Assembly (NCBI GenBank): GCA_024516035.1
Contig: CM044964.1
Location: 15,145,575-15,209,574 of the forward strand
DNA length: 64,000 nucleotides
Reading direction: 5' to 3'
Source: Bactericera cockerelli
Lineage: Eukaryota; Arthropoda; Insecta; Hemiptera; Triozidae
The position numbers were made by a program, and so were the translations under genes. Positions 31,310-42,854 of the stretch are shown piece by piece (positions within the stretch are counted from its first letter, which is position 1; each line of letters begins with the position of its first letter). The notes beneath the pieces are model-generated. The model searched no databases and had not been told where the DNA came from. It saw nothing but the letters and a program-made list of their open reading frames with translations.

Positions 31310-31500
31310 ATTAGTCACCGTGGCCGAGTGGGTAACGCACTAGACTTGCACGTACGTTGACCTGAGTTCGATCACCGCAGGACAGGATTTTTTCCACTCA
31401 TACAGTCATACCTCGTAAGGAAAAATGAGTAGCTTTTTTAATGTGAGAAACGACCTTAAAGATATGGAACCCCAAAATTATAGACATTAAACCCCAGTAA
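31310..31500 (+). mobile_element. SINE-T2 copy
   Basis: TAGTCACCGTGGCCGAGTGG head, GAGTTCGATCACC B box, then GGACAGGATTTTTTCC and CATACCTCGTAAGG. Confidence 0.85.
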
Positions 31501-31611
31501 AAATAAATAAAATTAATATTATTCATTTCTGTCGCGTGCGGCACTTATAAAGGGGTATTCACAAACATCTATTCAAATAAACCTCACACAGCCTGAGTGG
31601 GGCGGGAATAA

Positions 31612-31845
31612 TAATAATGTGTTTCTTTGTGTTATTATATCACAATTTTAGTGGGTAGCTCAGAATTATAGAACTTTTCCATATCTTTAATAACCCAATA
31701 TCTTATTTTTGCCTATAATCCCGCCACTGGTCGCTGCTAACATTAAAGCAGCTAAAATCCTGCTCCGCTGGGGATTGAACCCAGATCACCGTGCGTGCAA
31801 TGACTAGCACGCTAACTCACTCGGCCACGGTGACTACTGTGGGGC
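31612..31845 (-). mobile_element. SINE-T2 copy inserted in a SINE-5S
   Basis: The minus strand matches the copy at 8319. Flanking GGGGCGGGAATA on both sides (31599-31610 and 31843-31854) looks like the target duplication and is part of a SINE-5S tail. Confidence 0.75.
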
Positions 31846-31959
31846 GGGAATAGTCAGGAACACGAGCATTTGAATTCGAATGGTGACTTATCCGAGTTTT
31901 ATTTTTTAACTTCATTGCTTAATTTCAGGATCTTTTTTTTTTTAATTGAGTTTAATATG

Positions 31960-32130
31960 GCTTTAAGCTGCATGGTCATATCACACGGGGGTTCACCCTC
32001 CATTCGCTCGAAATTCACAAACCAGCAATGCAAATGGTCACTCACCCATGTCCTAACCTCGCTGCACGTTGCTTAACTTTAGAGACAAAACGAGAACTGG
32101 TTTATTCAACGTACCCTCGACGCTAGGGCT
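31960..32130 (-). mobile_element. SINE-5S copy
   Basis: Plus strand shows the reversed head CGCTGCACGTTGCTTAAC, ACGAGAACTGGTTTATTCAA and tail GGGGGTTCACCCTCCATTCG. Confidence 0.75.
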
Positions 32131-32336
32131 ACTGGACATCCTCTTCCTAGTCTTCCTAAAAGAAGTCTATCCTATACCTACCGTTTTTGAGATATTTTAT
32201 TCAGACGGACGGATAGATACACGTCTGAAACCTTGGATTTTGTCTCTGAGGGCACTAAAAAGTATTTTGGCACTTAAAACTGACTACCTATCGAAAATTT
32301 TGGGTGATTCCCTTACTTTCCTTTCTATAAGATAAG

Positions 32337-32530
32337 GGTAGTCACGGTTGCCCAGTGGGTTACCGCTCTTGGCTTGCTTGCAGCGTGCACGGTGACCTGG
32401 GTTCGATCCCCAGCACGGCAGGATTTTTTCGGGTCTGTACTTGCATGTCCGGGGTCCACTCATACCTCGTGAGGAAACATGAGTAGCTACTTTAATATGA
32501 GCAGCGTAGAGTGGCGAAATTATAAGCAGA
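32337..32530 (+). mobile_element. SINE-T2 copy
   Basis: GTAGTCACGGTTGCCCAGTG, GGGTTCGATCCCCAGC, GGATTTTTTCGGGTCTG, CATACCTCGTGAGG. Confidence 0.85.
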
Positions 32531-32672
32531 TAAGGATTATACCGGATACGGAAAAGTCCTTTAATTCTGCTCTTTTATTACACATTTATTTAAATTATTA
32601 TTATAAGATAAGGAAAGTAAAAAAATGACTAGAGGTTACCTTCAAGCATTTTATAAATAGATATTATGTATA

Positions 32673-33946
32673 TGAAAAGTGTCCCACCAAAGTTGGACAC
32701 CTCAAATTACTCGGCTCCTGAAAGATTTTTTGTAAAATAAAAAAATCAAAGGTACGTGCATGTCCTAATTATGCGGTTTCAGTCATGAATTTTTTTATAC
32801 AGGGAGGTTCAAAAGTCAGAAATTGAGGTGTCAACTTTCGATTTTTAAATGAATCGACATTTATTTTATTTGATAATTTAACTTCTAAATGGTTTCTGAG
32901 TACTTTTTCAAACTAAAATATTACATACAGGGTGGGTTTTTTTGACCAATTTTTTCTTCTTCTAAATCTCGAAAAATTCGATTTCGTTTAATTTTTTCGA
33001 TAACAAGAATAGAAAGTGTTTGTGTAATGAAAACACGCACCTTCAATTGGTAGCAATTTTTTTTATACAGGGTGGTTCATAAGTGAAATAATGACTTGAT
33101 TTTTTTTAAAAAAATTGCGGATTAAGAATCTTCGCCTAATTTTACACAATTTTGGTTGATCATATCGAAAAACAAAACTAAAGTGTTGTACAGGGTGAGA
33201 CATAATTTTTTTGCAACACCCTTTCTATGGGTAGTCAAAGAGACTTAAAATTAAAAATCCATTTTCAATTTTGTGCTTACACCTACCTATTTTTCATTTC
33301 AAGTTTTAAAATCATTCAGTGTGGACACCAAATTGAAAATGGCTTAAAAAAATGGCGTTTTTTACTTGTTTTTCGCCCGATTCAAAGTCTTCGTTGAATT
33401 CTATACAACTTCGAGTACTCACAAGATAGTTTAAGAGAATATCTACAGGTTGGTCCATGCGACAATATTAGTTTAAACACCATAACTTTTTAATTTAAAA
33501 AAACCGAAGTTTTGCTTGCATTTTAAGTATTTCTGTTCAATTCTACGACTCTTTTACTGATGCCCACAAACAGTGTGTTGCAAAAAAATTATGTCTCACC
33601 CTGTAGGTTTGTTTTTTGATATGACTAACGAAAAATTGGGCGGAGATTCTTAATTCGTAATAAAAAATTAAAAAAAAACAAGTAATTATTTTACTTATGA
33701 ACCACCCTGTATGAAAATTCTTGCTGCAAATTGAAAATGCGTGTTTTCATTACACAAACAAAATTCAGGTCGATTCATTGAATCGAAAGTTGACACCTCA
33801 ATTTCTGACTTATGAACCTTCCTGTATAAAAAAAATTCATGACTGAAACCGCATGATTAAAACATGTACCCTTGATTTTTTTATTTTTCAAAAACTCTTT
33901 CATGGGCCGGGTAATTTGAGGTGTCCAACTTTGGTGGGACACTCTG
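32673..33946. mobile_element. Old, decayed copy of the 1.65-kb mariner foldback
   Basis: GTGTCCCACCAAAGTTGGAC at the left and GTCCAACTTTGGTGGGACAC at the right; many indels relative to 19648-21301. Confidence 0.85.
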
Positions 33947-34514
33947 TATATCTCGAACTTTTTAGAACCCGTCCCTAATTTACAAGTAAGTAATGTCAAC
34001 TCGAGTGACATTTGCCCGTATTTCGGGTGAGAGTCGAAGGTTCAGGCGTAAAATGTTTCTACAGCCGAAACGGTAACAGATGGGCAAAATCTGACTCTTG
34101 TCGACCCCCTCCCCCTCAACCGATCACACTATTGCAAAAAGTCATCAAAGGCATACATAGCCGAAGTTGTGGACTGCCGTCCAGACTTAAGGCTTTCTGG
34201 TGTGACGAATGGAAGTATAGTGATGGATAATTGAGGTTCCCGTCTAGAGTCGTCTTTAGCTTGCCCAGTATCGAGGTATTCTACCAAGCAGGATAGACTT
34301 ATCCTGGTTGAGTTGAGGTCTGCCTCTACTAGGTAGGAGCCTGCGCTGCGGTCGAGTGTTCTTTCCTAGCCGGCCTAAAAACAATAGGTAAAATTCTAAG
34401 ACCCCAATGAACATGTAACATACTAATAACAATTTTGAAGAATCCGGTCGGGTGCTATCGCTTAACAGACAGACAAACGAAAGCCAAATCGTCCAGTACC
34501 CAAGTTAAAACAGA
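33947..34514. other. Unrecognised, somewhat GC-rich intergenic sequence
   Basis: Contains an ORF-like stretch (34012-34230) without recognisable homology; probably repeat-derived. Confidence 0.35.
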
Positions 34515-34668
34515 ACCTCGTCTCTAGTGAGGTCGCTTATTCCTCATGAGGTATGAGTGGACCCCAGACATCCAAGCAGAAAATTTCTGCGCTGCCGGGA
34601 ATCGAACCCAGGTCACCCTGCTTGCTAGCCTACTCCACTCGGTCACAGTGACTACTTAATAAAGTATT
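34515..34668 (-). mobile_element. SINE-T2 copy (truncated)
   Basis: Plus strand: TCCTCATGAGGTATGAGTGG, CTGCCGGGAATCGAACCCAG, CACTCGGTCACAGTGACTAC. Confidence 0.75.
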
Positions 34669-34901
34669 AAGCAGTGATTCCCATCCTATAATGCTGATGT
34701 GCTATAAAATTTCTGAAGATAAGAAAAAGCCCTCATTATTAGTTGGGTTCAATACAAAATCTCTTTCTTTTTATAGACATCTTCAAAATTTTGTCTGTGG
34801 CTAAGTCCAATATCTTTGATTTATTCATGCTAAGTGTGCCGCGATGCTAAAAATGTTAAGAACCACTGCTTGGCCATTTTATCTTTCTGGCTGCTCTGGT
34901 A

Positions 34902-34966
34902 ACTGTAAAATTGACATTAACAGTGACAGACGAATGAAGTGTCACTGATAATGTCAATTTTACAGT
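34902..34966. other. 65-nt hairpin, ~26-bp stem, pre-miRNA-like
   Basis: ACTGTAAAATTGACATTA-ACAGTGACA, an 11-nt loop, then TGTCACTG-ATAATGTCAATTTTACAGT; about one mismatch in the stem. Could be a tiny MITE or a small-RNA precursor. Confidence 0.5.
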
Positions 34967-35224
34967 CTAATTAATTGGGAACCAGGTTATTTTCTCCACC
35001 TATGAAACGTTGAATACAAAAATGCAACTGTATTTTTACAAGCTATAGGTGGTGGCTGTTTGTTTTGTCTGGGAAATAGAGAACATCAGAATTTCAATTT
35101 TTTTTTTCTTTCTTTTATTGTAATAATTAAGTTTACATTGTTTAGAAGTGGGTTAACATGAAACATGGTTGCCTACACAATCTTAATCAGGGTGTAAATG
35201 AATAAATGAATAATAATACAGGTA

Positions 35225-35325
35225 GGCAGCAGAAGAGCCAGATAGCCGGAGGCAACAGAAGAGCCGGATGGCCGGAGGCAGCAGAAAAGCCAGATGTCCT
35301 GAGGCAGCGGGAGTCACTTAAAGAT
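35225..35325. repeat. ~30-bp imperfect triplet repeat
   Basis: GCAGAAGAGCCAGATAGCC, ACAGAAGAGCCGGATGGCC, GCAGAAAAGCCAGATGTCC. Confidence 0.8.
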
Positions 35326-35638
35326 TTGCACAGCAAGTCTCTGAAAGCAAAAAGATAGACAATTATTATTATTAAACACTTAATTGGATATACATAGACA
35401 TAATTATGTACAGTACAAATAATTATTATAAGAATTAAATAATGGAAACAATAATGGAAAGGAAAAAAATAATGTATACAATAGAGTGGTTTTTTAGGGT
35501 CCTTTCAATTATCCAGACTTTTATATAGGACCTTGATTATCCAGCATATGGGCATACCCCTAGTAGACATTAATCCAGATAATGAAGGTTCTACTGTATT
35601 GTGAGGTGGAATAGAGAGATAAGTGAAGCGAGTATATA

Positions 35639-38040
35639 CAGGGTGGACCAAAAAAACGTTTACACCCGTTAATGGTAGATTACTGACGACATTTCTAGGA
35701 CGGATCTGCAATCCGTTTTTTCGGATTCGCCTTTATAACTGCACAAAGTGATTTTTTGAAACTTTCTGAAAAAGTCCGACTTTGGCTTATTCTTCAGGTC
35801 AGAACTTTTTTCCTGTTTAAGATGAGTTGATTCTGAACATTTCTGCAGAAAGCCAACAAAATTTCGATGTTTCTAGCTACACTACTTTGTTTTTTACGGT
35901 TTGGTTTGGCATCTTTTTTGACACCTGAATAGAAAAAAAATTCTCATGTAAATTTTTTACACTTTGAAACACTCAAGATTTGCCCGAGCAAATTTTGGCA
36001 CAGACATGGGCAAGTTTGATAAAAGTTGGCGGCTAACCCAAGGATGCTAAAAAATAATTTTACGATTTTTTATCACGTGATCTTCTGGGTAAACAAATCA
36101 GGTAAGTCTCAAAAAATGATGATCAAAATCTTAAAAGTGTTGACCGTGTAGGGTCGTCTTGTACTGAAAGAGTAATTAGCTATTTATGTTTGATAATTAT
36201 TTTCCTTGGAATTAATTAAAGGCCAGTCAAATGAATGATTGTTTGTTTCTCGATGATAGTTTTCAAGCATATTTTTCTGCATTCTATGAAATATTATCTT
36301 TAAACTTCTTGAGTTTTTTTAGTACAAGTTACATTATTATAATTCGGATGCTGAAATGGCAGATTCGCATTTAGCATATGGAGTTCCCAACAGAAACATT
36401 TGGGATCACGTGAAAAACATAGTTTACGAAATCTGGTAGCAAGAATCCTGTTGGCATTCCATGACCTGACAGAAAAACCTGGAATCTTCCGCAACATTCG
36501 ACGGAACATGATGAAGAGGTTCAACCTTTGCATCCAGGAAGGTGGACGCCACTTCCAACAGTTCCTCTAAGGGAATTGAGAAGGGAGAGAGAGAGAGACA
36601 GAGAGAAAGGCAAGTAGGTTGTCCCTCTACCTTCTGAGTGAGAACTAAGGTACTAAAGTCACCATTGGTTTCAAAAATTTGTGTGAGGAGAATCCATAGT
36701 GTGTACTATGGCTAAATAAAAAATGGCAACAGTCTTTTATTTTGTAGTCATGAATTTTTTGCTGGCTCTGGCGTTCGGACCGGGTGGACTAGCTTAAACC
36801 ACTGAGCTAATCGTGAGCGTCTAATCGTTTCTCATTGAACATACTAACACAAAATGTTTTTTAAAATACCTTTTTGTTTATATCAAAATAGTATAAAACG
36901 TAATAAAGACTGCAAAAGTTTATTAATTTTACAAAATATTATCTTGTTTTTTTCAAGACTTCTATTAAGATTTGGCAATCGGTAAATATTTGTTAATTAA
37001 TTAGTATTGTTTATGATAGAAGAACCTACCTACATATTTACCTGGATTTATTTCATAAACTCTATTTTCGTTTGGAAAATTCGCTAGTTTTTTTTTCTCT
37101 CGTAGGGAAGCATAAGAAAAACCATCCTTACATTATCAAGGCAGTCTCTCAGGGGCTTACATGAATAATAATTATGTGTATTGTGATACCAATAGTATCT
37201 GATATAATTCAATTTACAGATGGTATTACCCCCAAAAAAAACCATAAGTTGTTGGTGTTACAACAGGTCAGATACAGGTATGAATAAAATATTCCATCAG
37301 ATTTTTTTGATAATTAAAATAATATTGTCCGTCGAGAATTGAACATCGGTCATGCGTCTTCCACTCTTAGCACTACCACATCTAGCTAACACCACTGACA
37401 ATCTGAGAAGCACGAAATTTATCATTTGAATTTTCCTAAACTGGCTGATGAAGGCATGTGAGACCGCGGTATTCAAAAAAAGCAATGTAAACAATTTTTG
37501 TAAACAATACAAGACGCCCTTACACAGTCTACAGCTAGAAAACTCTTAGGATTTTTGAAGAGTTTTTGGCAAACATCTAATAATTTTTTACAGAAGATCA
37601 CGTGATAATAAATCGTAAAATTATTTTTTAGCATCCTCGGGGCGGCCGCCAACTTTTATCAAACTTGCCCATGTCTGTGCCAAAATTTGTTCGGACAAAT
37701 GTCGAGTGTTTTATTCAGTAAAAAAGTTTTTTTGGGTGTTTTTTTTCTGTTCAGGTGTAAAAAAATATGACAAACCAAACCGTAAAAAACAAAGTAGTGT
37801 AATTAGAAACATCGAAATTTTGTTGGCTTTCTGCAAAATTGTTCAGAATCAACTCATCTTAAACAGGAAAAAAGTACTGACCTGAAGAATAAGCCAAAGT
37901 CGGACTTTTTTGGAAAGTTGCAAAAAATCACTTTGTGCAGTTACGAAGGCGAATCCGAAAAAACGGATTGCAGATCCGGCCTGGAAATGTCGTCAGTAAT
38001 CTACCATTAACGGGTGTAAACGTTTTTTTGGTCCACCCTG
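35639..38040 (+). mobile_element. Mariner-like element with ~450-bp inverted repeats and transposase fossil
   Basis: TA-CAGGGTGGACCAAAAAAAC ... GTTTTTTTGGTCCACCCTG-TA; arms 35639-36090 and ~37590-38040. The inner 1.5 kb keeps the end of a DDE transposase. The size suits a once-autonomous element. Confidence 0.88.
36350..36570 (+). pseudogene. Tc1/mariner transposase, C-terminal remnant
   Basis: One frame reads VPNRNIWDHVKNIVYEI; after a frameshift another reads ARILLAFHDLTEKPGIF, NIRRNMMKRFNLCI and GGRHFQQFL before TAA. This is the usual end of arthropod mariner transposases (LWxHxKxxVY ... PGxFxxxRxSxxRR ... GGxHFExLL). Catalytic D residues not found. Confidence 0.75.
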
Positions 38041-38203
38041 TATATATATTTTGCAAATCTTGCCGGCTGAACAGTTTTCCCTGTTTGACCTCGCGGATCC
38101 AGCTTTCTCATCAACACTCGACCGTGCATTTAAAAAGATACATTTTTTTTATGTTGATATGTTGAGGTATAGCTTACTCATATTTGTTATTTTGTTCTTT
38201 TTA

Positions 38204-38593
38204 TCAACTACGGAAGAGATGACAGTTGAGTATTTTGATGGAGTCTTTGATAATTTGTATGGAAATGTCAGTAAGTAAGTTGGTATTTAATCCATGTTTT
38301 CTGAAGAAATCACTGACAGTGTTTGGAATGGCTCCTCTTGCTCCAAATAATAATCCATCTGTTTCAAAATTAGTTTCAGGTATTCTATATTTTTTTGAGA
38401 GGTCTGGGATACATGGATCGTAAATTTGTTTTTTCTCAAGATGAACTGAGTTTGGTTGGTCTTCACCTTGCTCGAAGCGAACAGTGGGATCAACTATTAG
38501 GACTTTATTTGTAGTAGGATGTATTGCTATGATGTCACTGTGGAATGAAGAGTGTATGAAATGATGAGTGAAGATATGGAGGTGAAGTCTCAT
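38204..38593 (-). pseudogene. LINE C-terminal fragment, restriction-like endonuclease type
   Basis: The minus frame reads KVLIVDPTVRFEQGED and ETDGLLFGARGAIPNTVSDF, phrases of the C-terminal nuclease region of R2-like LINEs (VDPTVRFE, GLWFGARG). Truncated at the N-terminal side. Confidence 0.6.
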
Positions 38594-38749
38594 TCAAAAT
38601 TCTCCACAGTAAGCCCAATCTCAGATGTTCTAATCTCTTATCAATTCGTAACCATTGAAGATTTTTTCATTTAGCTGAAACATGATCAAATGACTGAAAC
38701 ACAACACAAGCATTCTGAAATGTTTGAAGTAAATTCCCTTTGATGTTTG

Positions 38750-39015
38750 ACATAGCAGCTCCAGTATTGAATCAAAGGAAATATAAGAGAAGTACATAGG
38801 AGCTGTTTTGTCTTGCAGGGCTAAAACCTTTGCAAATGTTTCAGGGAATGAAACTTTTGATACACTTCCTTACCAATTTGAACAGCCTGAGAGTTCCATT
38901 GAAGATCTGGATCTAAAAGTATTCCAAGATTTTTCACACAAGAAGACAAAGGAATAGGCTCAGAATTGAAAATGATAGATGGAACTGAGAAACCCAAAGT
39001 AAAATCTATAATGCA
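38750..39015 (-). pseudogene. LINE reverse transcriptase thumb remnant
   Basis: The minus strand reads CVKNLGILLDPDLQWNSQ then IGKEVYQKFHSLKHLQRF, the VKNLGVxLDxxLxWxxH motif of jockey/CR1-type LINEs, followed by broken frames. Confidence 0.65.
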
Positions 39016-39729
39016 ATTGAATTATAGATTCAATTGAAGTACAATATAACACAAAAAATAAGGGCAAGGACAGGGAATCCTTCTTATACTAAAAAAAATA
39101 TAGTTATGTAGTGAAAATTAAATGAAAAGAAAAGAAGCAAAGTTTAGATTCGATTATAAGGGAATGGTTTCACTTGTAAAAATCAGGTACATAGTTTATT
39201 AATTTTAAACATGAGAGGACATAATACCGTTTTTGTATCAGATTATACTTTGTAGATAGAATTTGACTGGTAGCCAATGCAAACTTTAATTTGGTGTAGC
39301 ATGGAAACATAAGGTATAGCTTGACAATTGACAGACCATTTTGATTAATGTTGAATTGGGGTAATGGTGGTTAGAAGTTGAGGGACGGTGAAGAAAAACT
39401 AGATGCACGTGGGCTCTTATGGAGGCTGGGCATGAATTCAGGAAGGTTATTCAGACTTGGGACAGATGGGGAGATGATAGTCACCAGTGTTTGGGGCATA
39501 CTAAGAGATGGTGATGATAGGGAAAACAGAATTTTTTTTTTTTTTTTTTTTTTTTTCAATTAATTACTTTTTTTTTATTTACAAAACATAACAATCAACA
39601 ATCAACGAAATAAGTATATAAAAATGAGATCAGATAGTGTATGTAAAAAATATAATAAAATTTCGTCAATTTGCTATTATTTTAATTATTAAATAAAAAT
39701 AACTTGTTGCTTTGGTCTACATAATTTAG

Positions 39730-39935
39730 GACTCATGGTAATGGAGCTTTGCTGGTGTTTTGATAGTTAGTGGGGGGGTGATATCACACTTCAGCATGTT
39801 ATGATCTGACACACCAGAAAGAGGATACCTGGGTTGGCCTCAGCCATCCTCTAGTTGTGTCAACTATTCCATTATTGATTAATAGACTTGATGTTTATAA
39901 AAATAGATATTTTTACAAGGGTTTTAGATTTATAA
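39730..39935 (-). pseudogene. LINE endonuclease remnant (probable)
   Basis: Broken minus frames give NNGIVDTTRGWLRPTQVSS then SDHNMLKCDI, like the end of an APE endonuclease (SDH). Low certainty. Confidence 0.4.
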
Positions 39936-40289
39936 TTCCAGATTCTTGAATTCCTAATTGATGATGAAAGAAGAAACAATATTGAGAATCTCAGAGGGGA
40001 AAAAAATCAATGCAACATGTATTGCAGTGGATTTGAGAATATGGAAATAATGTTAAGTCCCAAGTCCCAGATATCTGGAGGCTCTCCAGAGAAAAGATGA
40101 GGGTCAGATGACACAAGCCTTGTTTTTTCATTGGGATTTAGTGATACAGGCACAAATAGCACAATGATATGGTAGTGGCAAAGAAGGGAACTGAAATTTT
40201 TTGGGATAAACAAACTTTTAACTAGACAGGCTTGCTGTCTCACAATAGTGATTATCATAAAACCATTCATGCTTATTACATTACTTACT

Positions 40290-40450
40290 TTACTTTTCAT
40301 GTCCGGGACAACATATCTTTCATATCTTAGATTGGCCAGGGTAACCAGGGTTAGATCTTGTTGGGTACAGGGTTCATCCAATTGATTACAGACAAGGAGA
40401 AGTTCATTTGTCTGCACCTGTCCACAGTGGCAGTCATTATTCTCTTCATA
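40290..40450 (-). pseudogene. LINE C-terminal zinc-knuckle-like remnant
   Basis: DCHCGQVQTNELLLVC and LDEPCTQQDLTLVT match the CxCG-QTxxHLLxC ending found in many CR1/jockey LINEs. Confidence 0.55.
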
Positions 40451-40846
40451 TCCCCATTTCTATAGATTACAATAGATTCAATCAAAGGCTGGTGACACTC
40501 TAGTTTCCATAGTTCAACCTTGTGGACTTCAGTAATGTGAGTACAGCTGTCGATGCTTGTTGTCGTTCAAATAAAACTTTTCTTATTACATTGGTATTAT
40601 TTTTTTTTTAAATAAATTTCCAATCCTTTGATTGTTAGTTCACTGTATTTTAATAATACACTACTCTTAACTACCAAAAAAAAAGTTAGAAAGTAAAAAA
40701 TAAAAATTGAGTTAAGGTTTTTCCATTATTCGACCCTGCAAAATTCCCTATTTCATAGATAAAATTTCTCTATTCTCTTCTGAAGGGAAACTTTTGAGCT
40801 CTGGGTGGGGAAATGGAAAGAGTTTCATGGATTTTAACCATTTCAA

Positions 40847-40975
40847 ACGTTCGTACAACACAATTTCGCAGGACATAATGTTCTTTCAACACAAATTCAC
40901 CCAGCATAACGGTCGCACAGCACAATCGATTTCGATTATTATGCTGTATGAACTTGTGTTGAACGAACGCACACC
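40847..40975. mobile_element. AACACAA-unit element with inverted ends
   Basis: Starts ACGTTCGTACAACACAA and ends TTGTGTTGAACGAACG; inner units TCGCAGGACATAATG, TTTCAACACAA, GGTCGCACAGCACAATC. Relative of 30930-31110. Confidence 0.65.
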
Positions 40976-41265
40976 CGCGGGTCAAGCGGGTCAACAAGAT
41001 TCAAGGCTCGAATAACAGATTCTTGTATTTCCCATATTCAGAAATCAAAGACAGAGTCGATGGCACTTTACCTCCAAGAGAGAAATGCTTGTTAGCCGCC
41101 TTCCTGCTCACCAGCAGGTTGCCAAGATGACAAAGGGTACCAGATAGTGTAGGTATATGCAGAGATATTTTAGATGAAATTTTAATAGGAAGATGTTTTG
41201 AGCTGTTAAATGATAATTGAATTCAGGGGAAGTTTGTATGTGAAGATAGATTTTGATGAAAATTT

Positions 41266-41397
41266 AGGGCGGAATTAATAGACAACATCAATAACTTAAG
41301 TCGTTGGTAAGTGTCGGTTTTCTCTATCTTACACAGTACGCAATCCGTGACTTAGCGCCACAGAGGTATTACAAAAACGTCTATTAATTCCGCCCTT
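41266..41397. mobile_element. MITE (~132 bp)
   Basis: Inverted ends AGGGCGGAATTAATAGAC and GTCTATTAATTCCGCCCT. A solo end lies at 13432-13452. Superfamily not assigned. Confidence 0.75.
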
Positions 41398-42077
41398 AAT
41401 GTTGGAATATTTGGGAGTGATGAATATTGGGTCAATGACAATACTAGATTCCATAAATGTGGTTTCTCAGAATGAGGATGGAGGATCTAACAACTGACTG
41501 AGAAATGGTTTTGAGAATTTCTTCTTTGATGTTGAATTCACTGAAGTTAATATGCAATATGTCCTGCGAGGTCAAAATTGGGTAGGTGAAACCCATATCG
41601 GGCAGTATAAGGCGATATTATTATTGCTTTAAGTTTTAGTCCATGCGGGACCTTAACAAAATGCTGGGACCTTAGCAAACAGAATAAATTGGGGCCGGGT
41701 TTTATTAAATAATATAAAGGAGAGGCCCTTGCGGCAACTTTTCGCAGCTCTGCAGCCCCGAAGAGGTCTATATTAATCAAAAGTTTCGTGGTTCAAGTGG
41801 TGTATATATAACTTACATACCAAATTTTAAGTATCTAAGCTCTTACCGTTCTCGAGATATCGATGAACACACAAACTTATGAACGGACAAACTTAAAACA
41901 ACTTTTTTGTTATTCTGAGGCAATATAATAACTATAACTCGTCGAGAAATGTCAAAATTTGGGTAAGTTAAATTTTCGACGAATACAATACATAAATGCA
42001 TATACCTAATTATTCTTTACTGTAGCATAGGAGAGACATAATATATGCTTTGAAAGCCGCCTTCCTGTCCTCTAGCA

Positions 42078-42310
42078 CAGCGGTCGGCAACCTGGGGTCC
42101 GCGGACCCCTGGGGGTCCGCGAGAGCTAAATTGGGGGTCCGCGAAGCCATTTCAGGATTTAAAAAAAGGAGAAGAAAAATAGCTCATGAACTCGAATCAT
42201 AAATAGTCCGAAGTACCCTACTTCCCCCTAACTACTTTTCTTTCATACCCCCTTAAAATTTTTCGAGATAAGCTAGGGGTCCGCGTAGTTCAAAAGGTTG
42301 CCGACCGCTG
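42078..42310. mobile_element. hAT-type MITE (233 bp)
   Basis: Inverted ends CAGCGGTCGGCAACCT and AGGTTGCCGACCGCTG, typical of hAT elements. CTAGCA flanks both sides. The site interrupts a duplicate of 41093-41130 (AGCAGGTTGCCAAGATGACA). Confidence 0.82.
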
Positions 42311-42710
42311 CTAGCAGGTTGCCAAGATGACAAAGGTGACCACATGTGTGTGTTGAAATAACAATACTAAAAGAAAAAATACTGAGGGTCGTACGTTGCC
42401 TAATATTGGTTTTTTTCAAGTTATTTCACATTTTTCCAAATGACCCTGTATAATTATGAAACATTTCAGCACGAGCCGCCCAATCTTGTCACGTGTGTCG
42501 GAAATATTTTTCTTCTTTGTGTTGTTTACCTTTTGAAGGAACATGTGAACTTTTGATCACAAATCAAACCCAAATTTCTACCAAAGTAGGATCCAATGAT
42601 CCATTGAAAGCTCACAAGACTGATACAGAATTAAGTGATTGGTCTTTTCTGGTTTTAATTTTATTTTATTTCTTAAACTCACTGCGTTTATTTTTTTAAA
42701 AGTCATAGAA

Positions 42711-42854
42711 ATGGGTAAGATGAAGAAAGGCAAGAAGCACGCCGTGCACAAGCAAAATATCAGTCTTGCAGATGACATCACAAACAGTAAATTTGAGAAA
42801 GGCTCTAAAGACAGAAAGAAAAGTGGCCGAAAGAAAGAAACAGAAGAAGATGAA
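42711..42854 (+). CDS. bys: bystin exon 1
   Basis: 48 codons, phase 0 at the end, donor gtaagt. Basic then acidic (KKETEEDE). Confidence 0.9.

Noticed and set aside
38051..38278. Plus-strand frames at 38051-38423
   Set aside because: Antisense of the LINE fragment read on the minus strand, which has the recognisable motifs.
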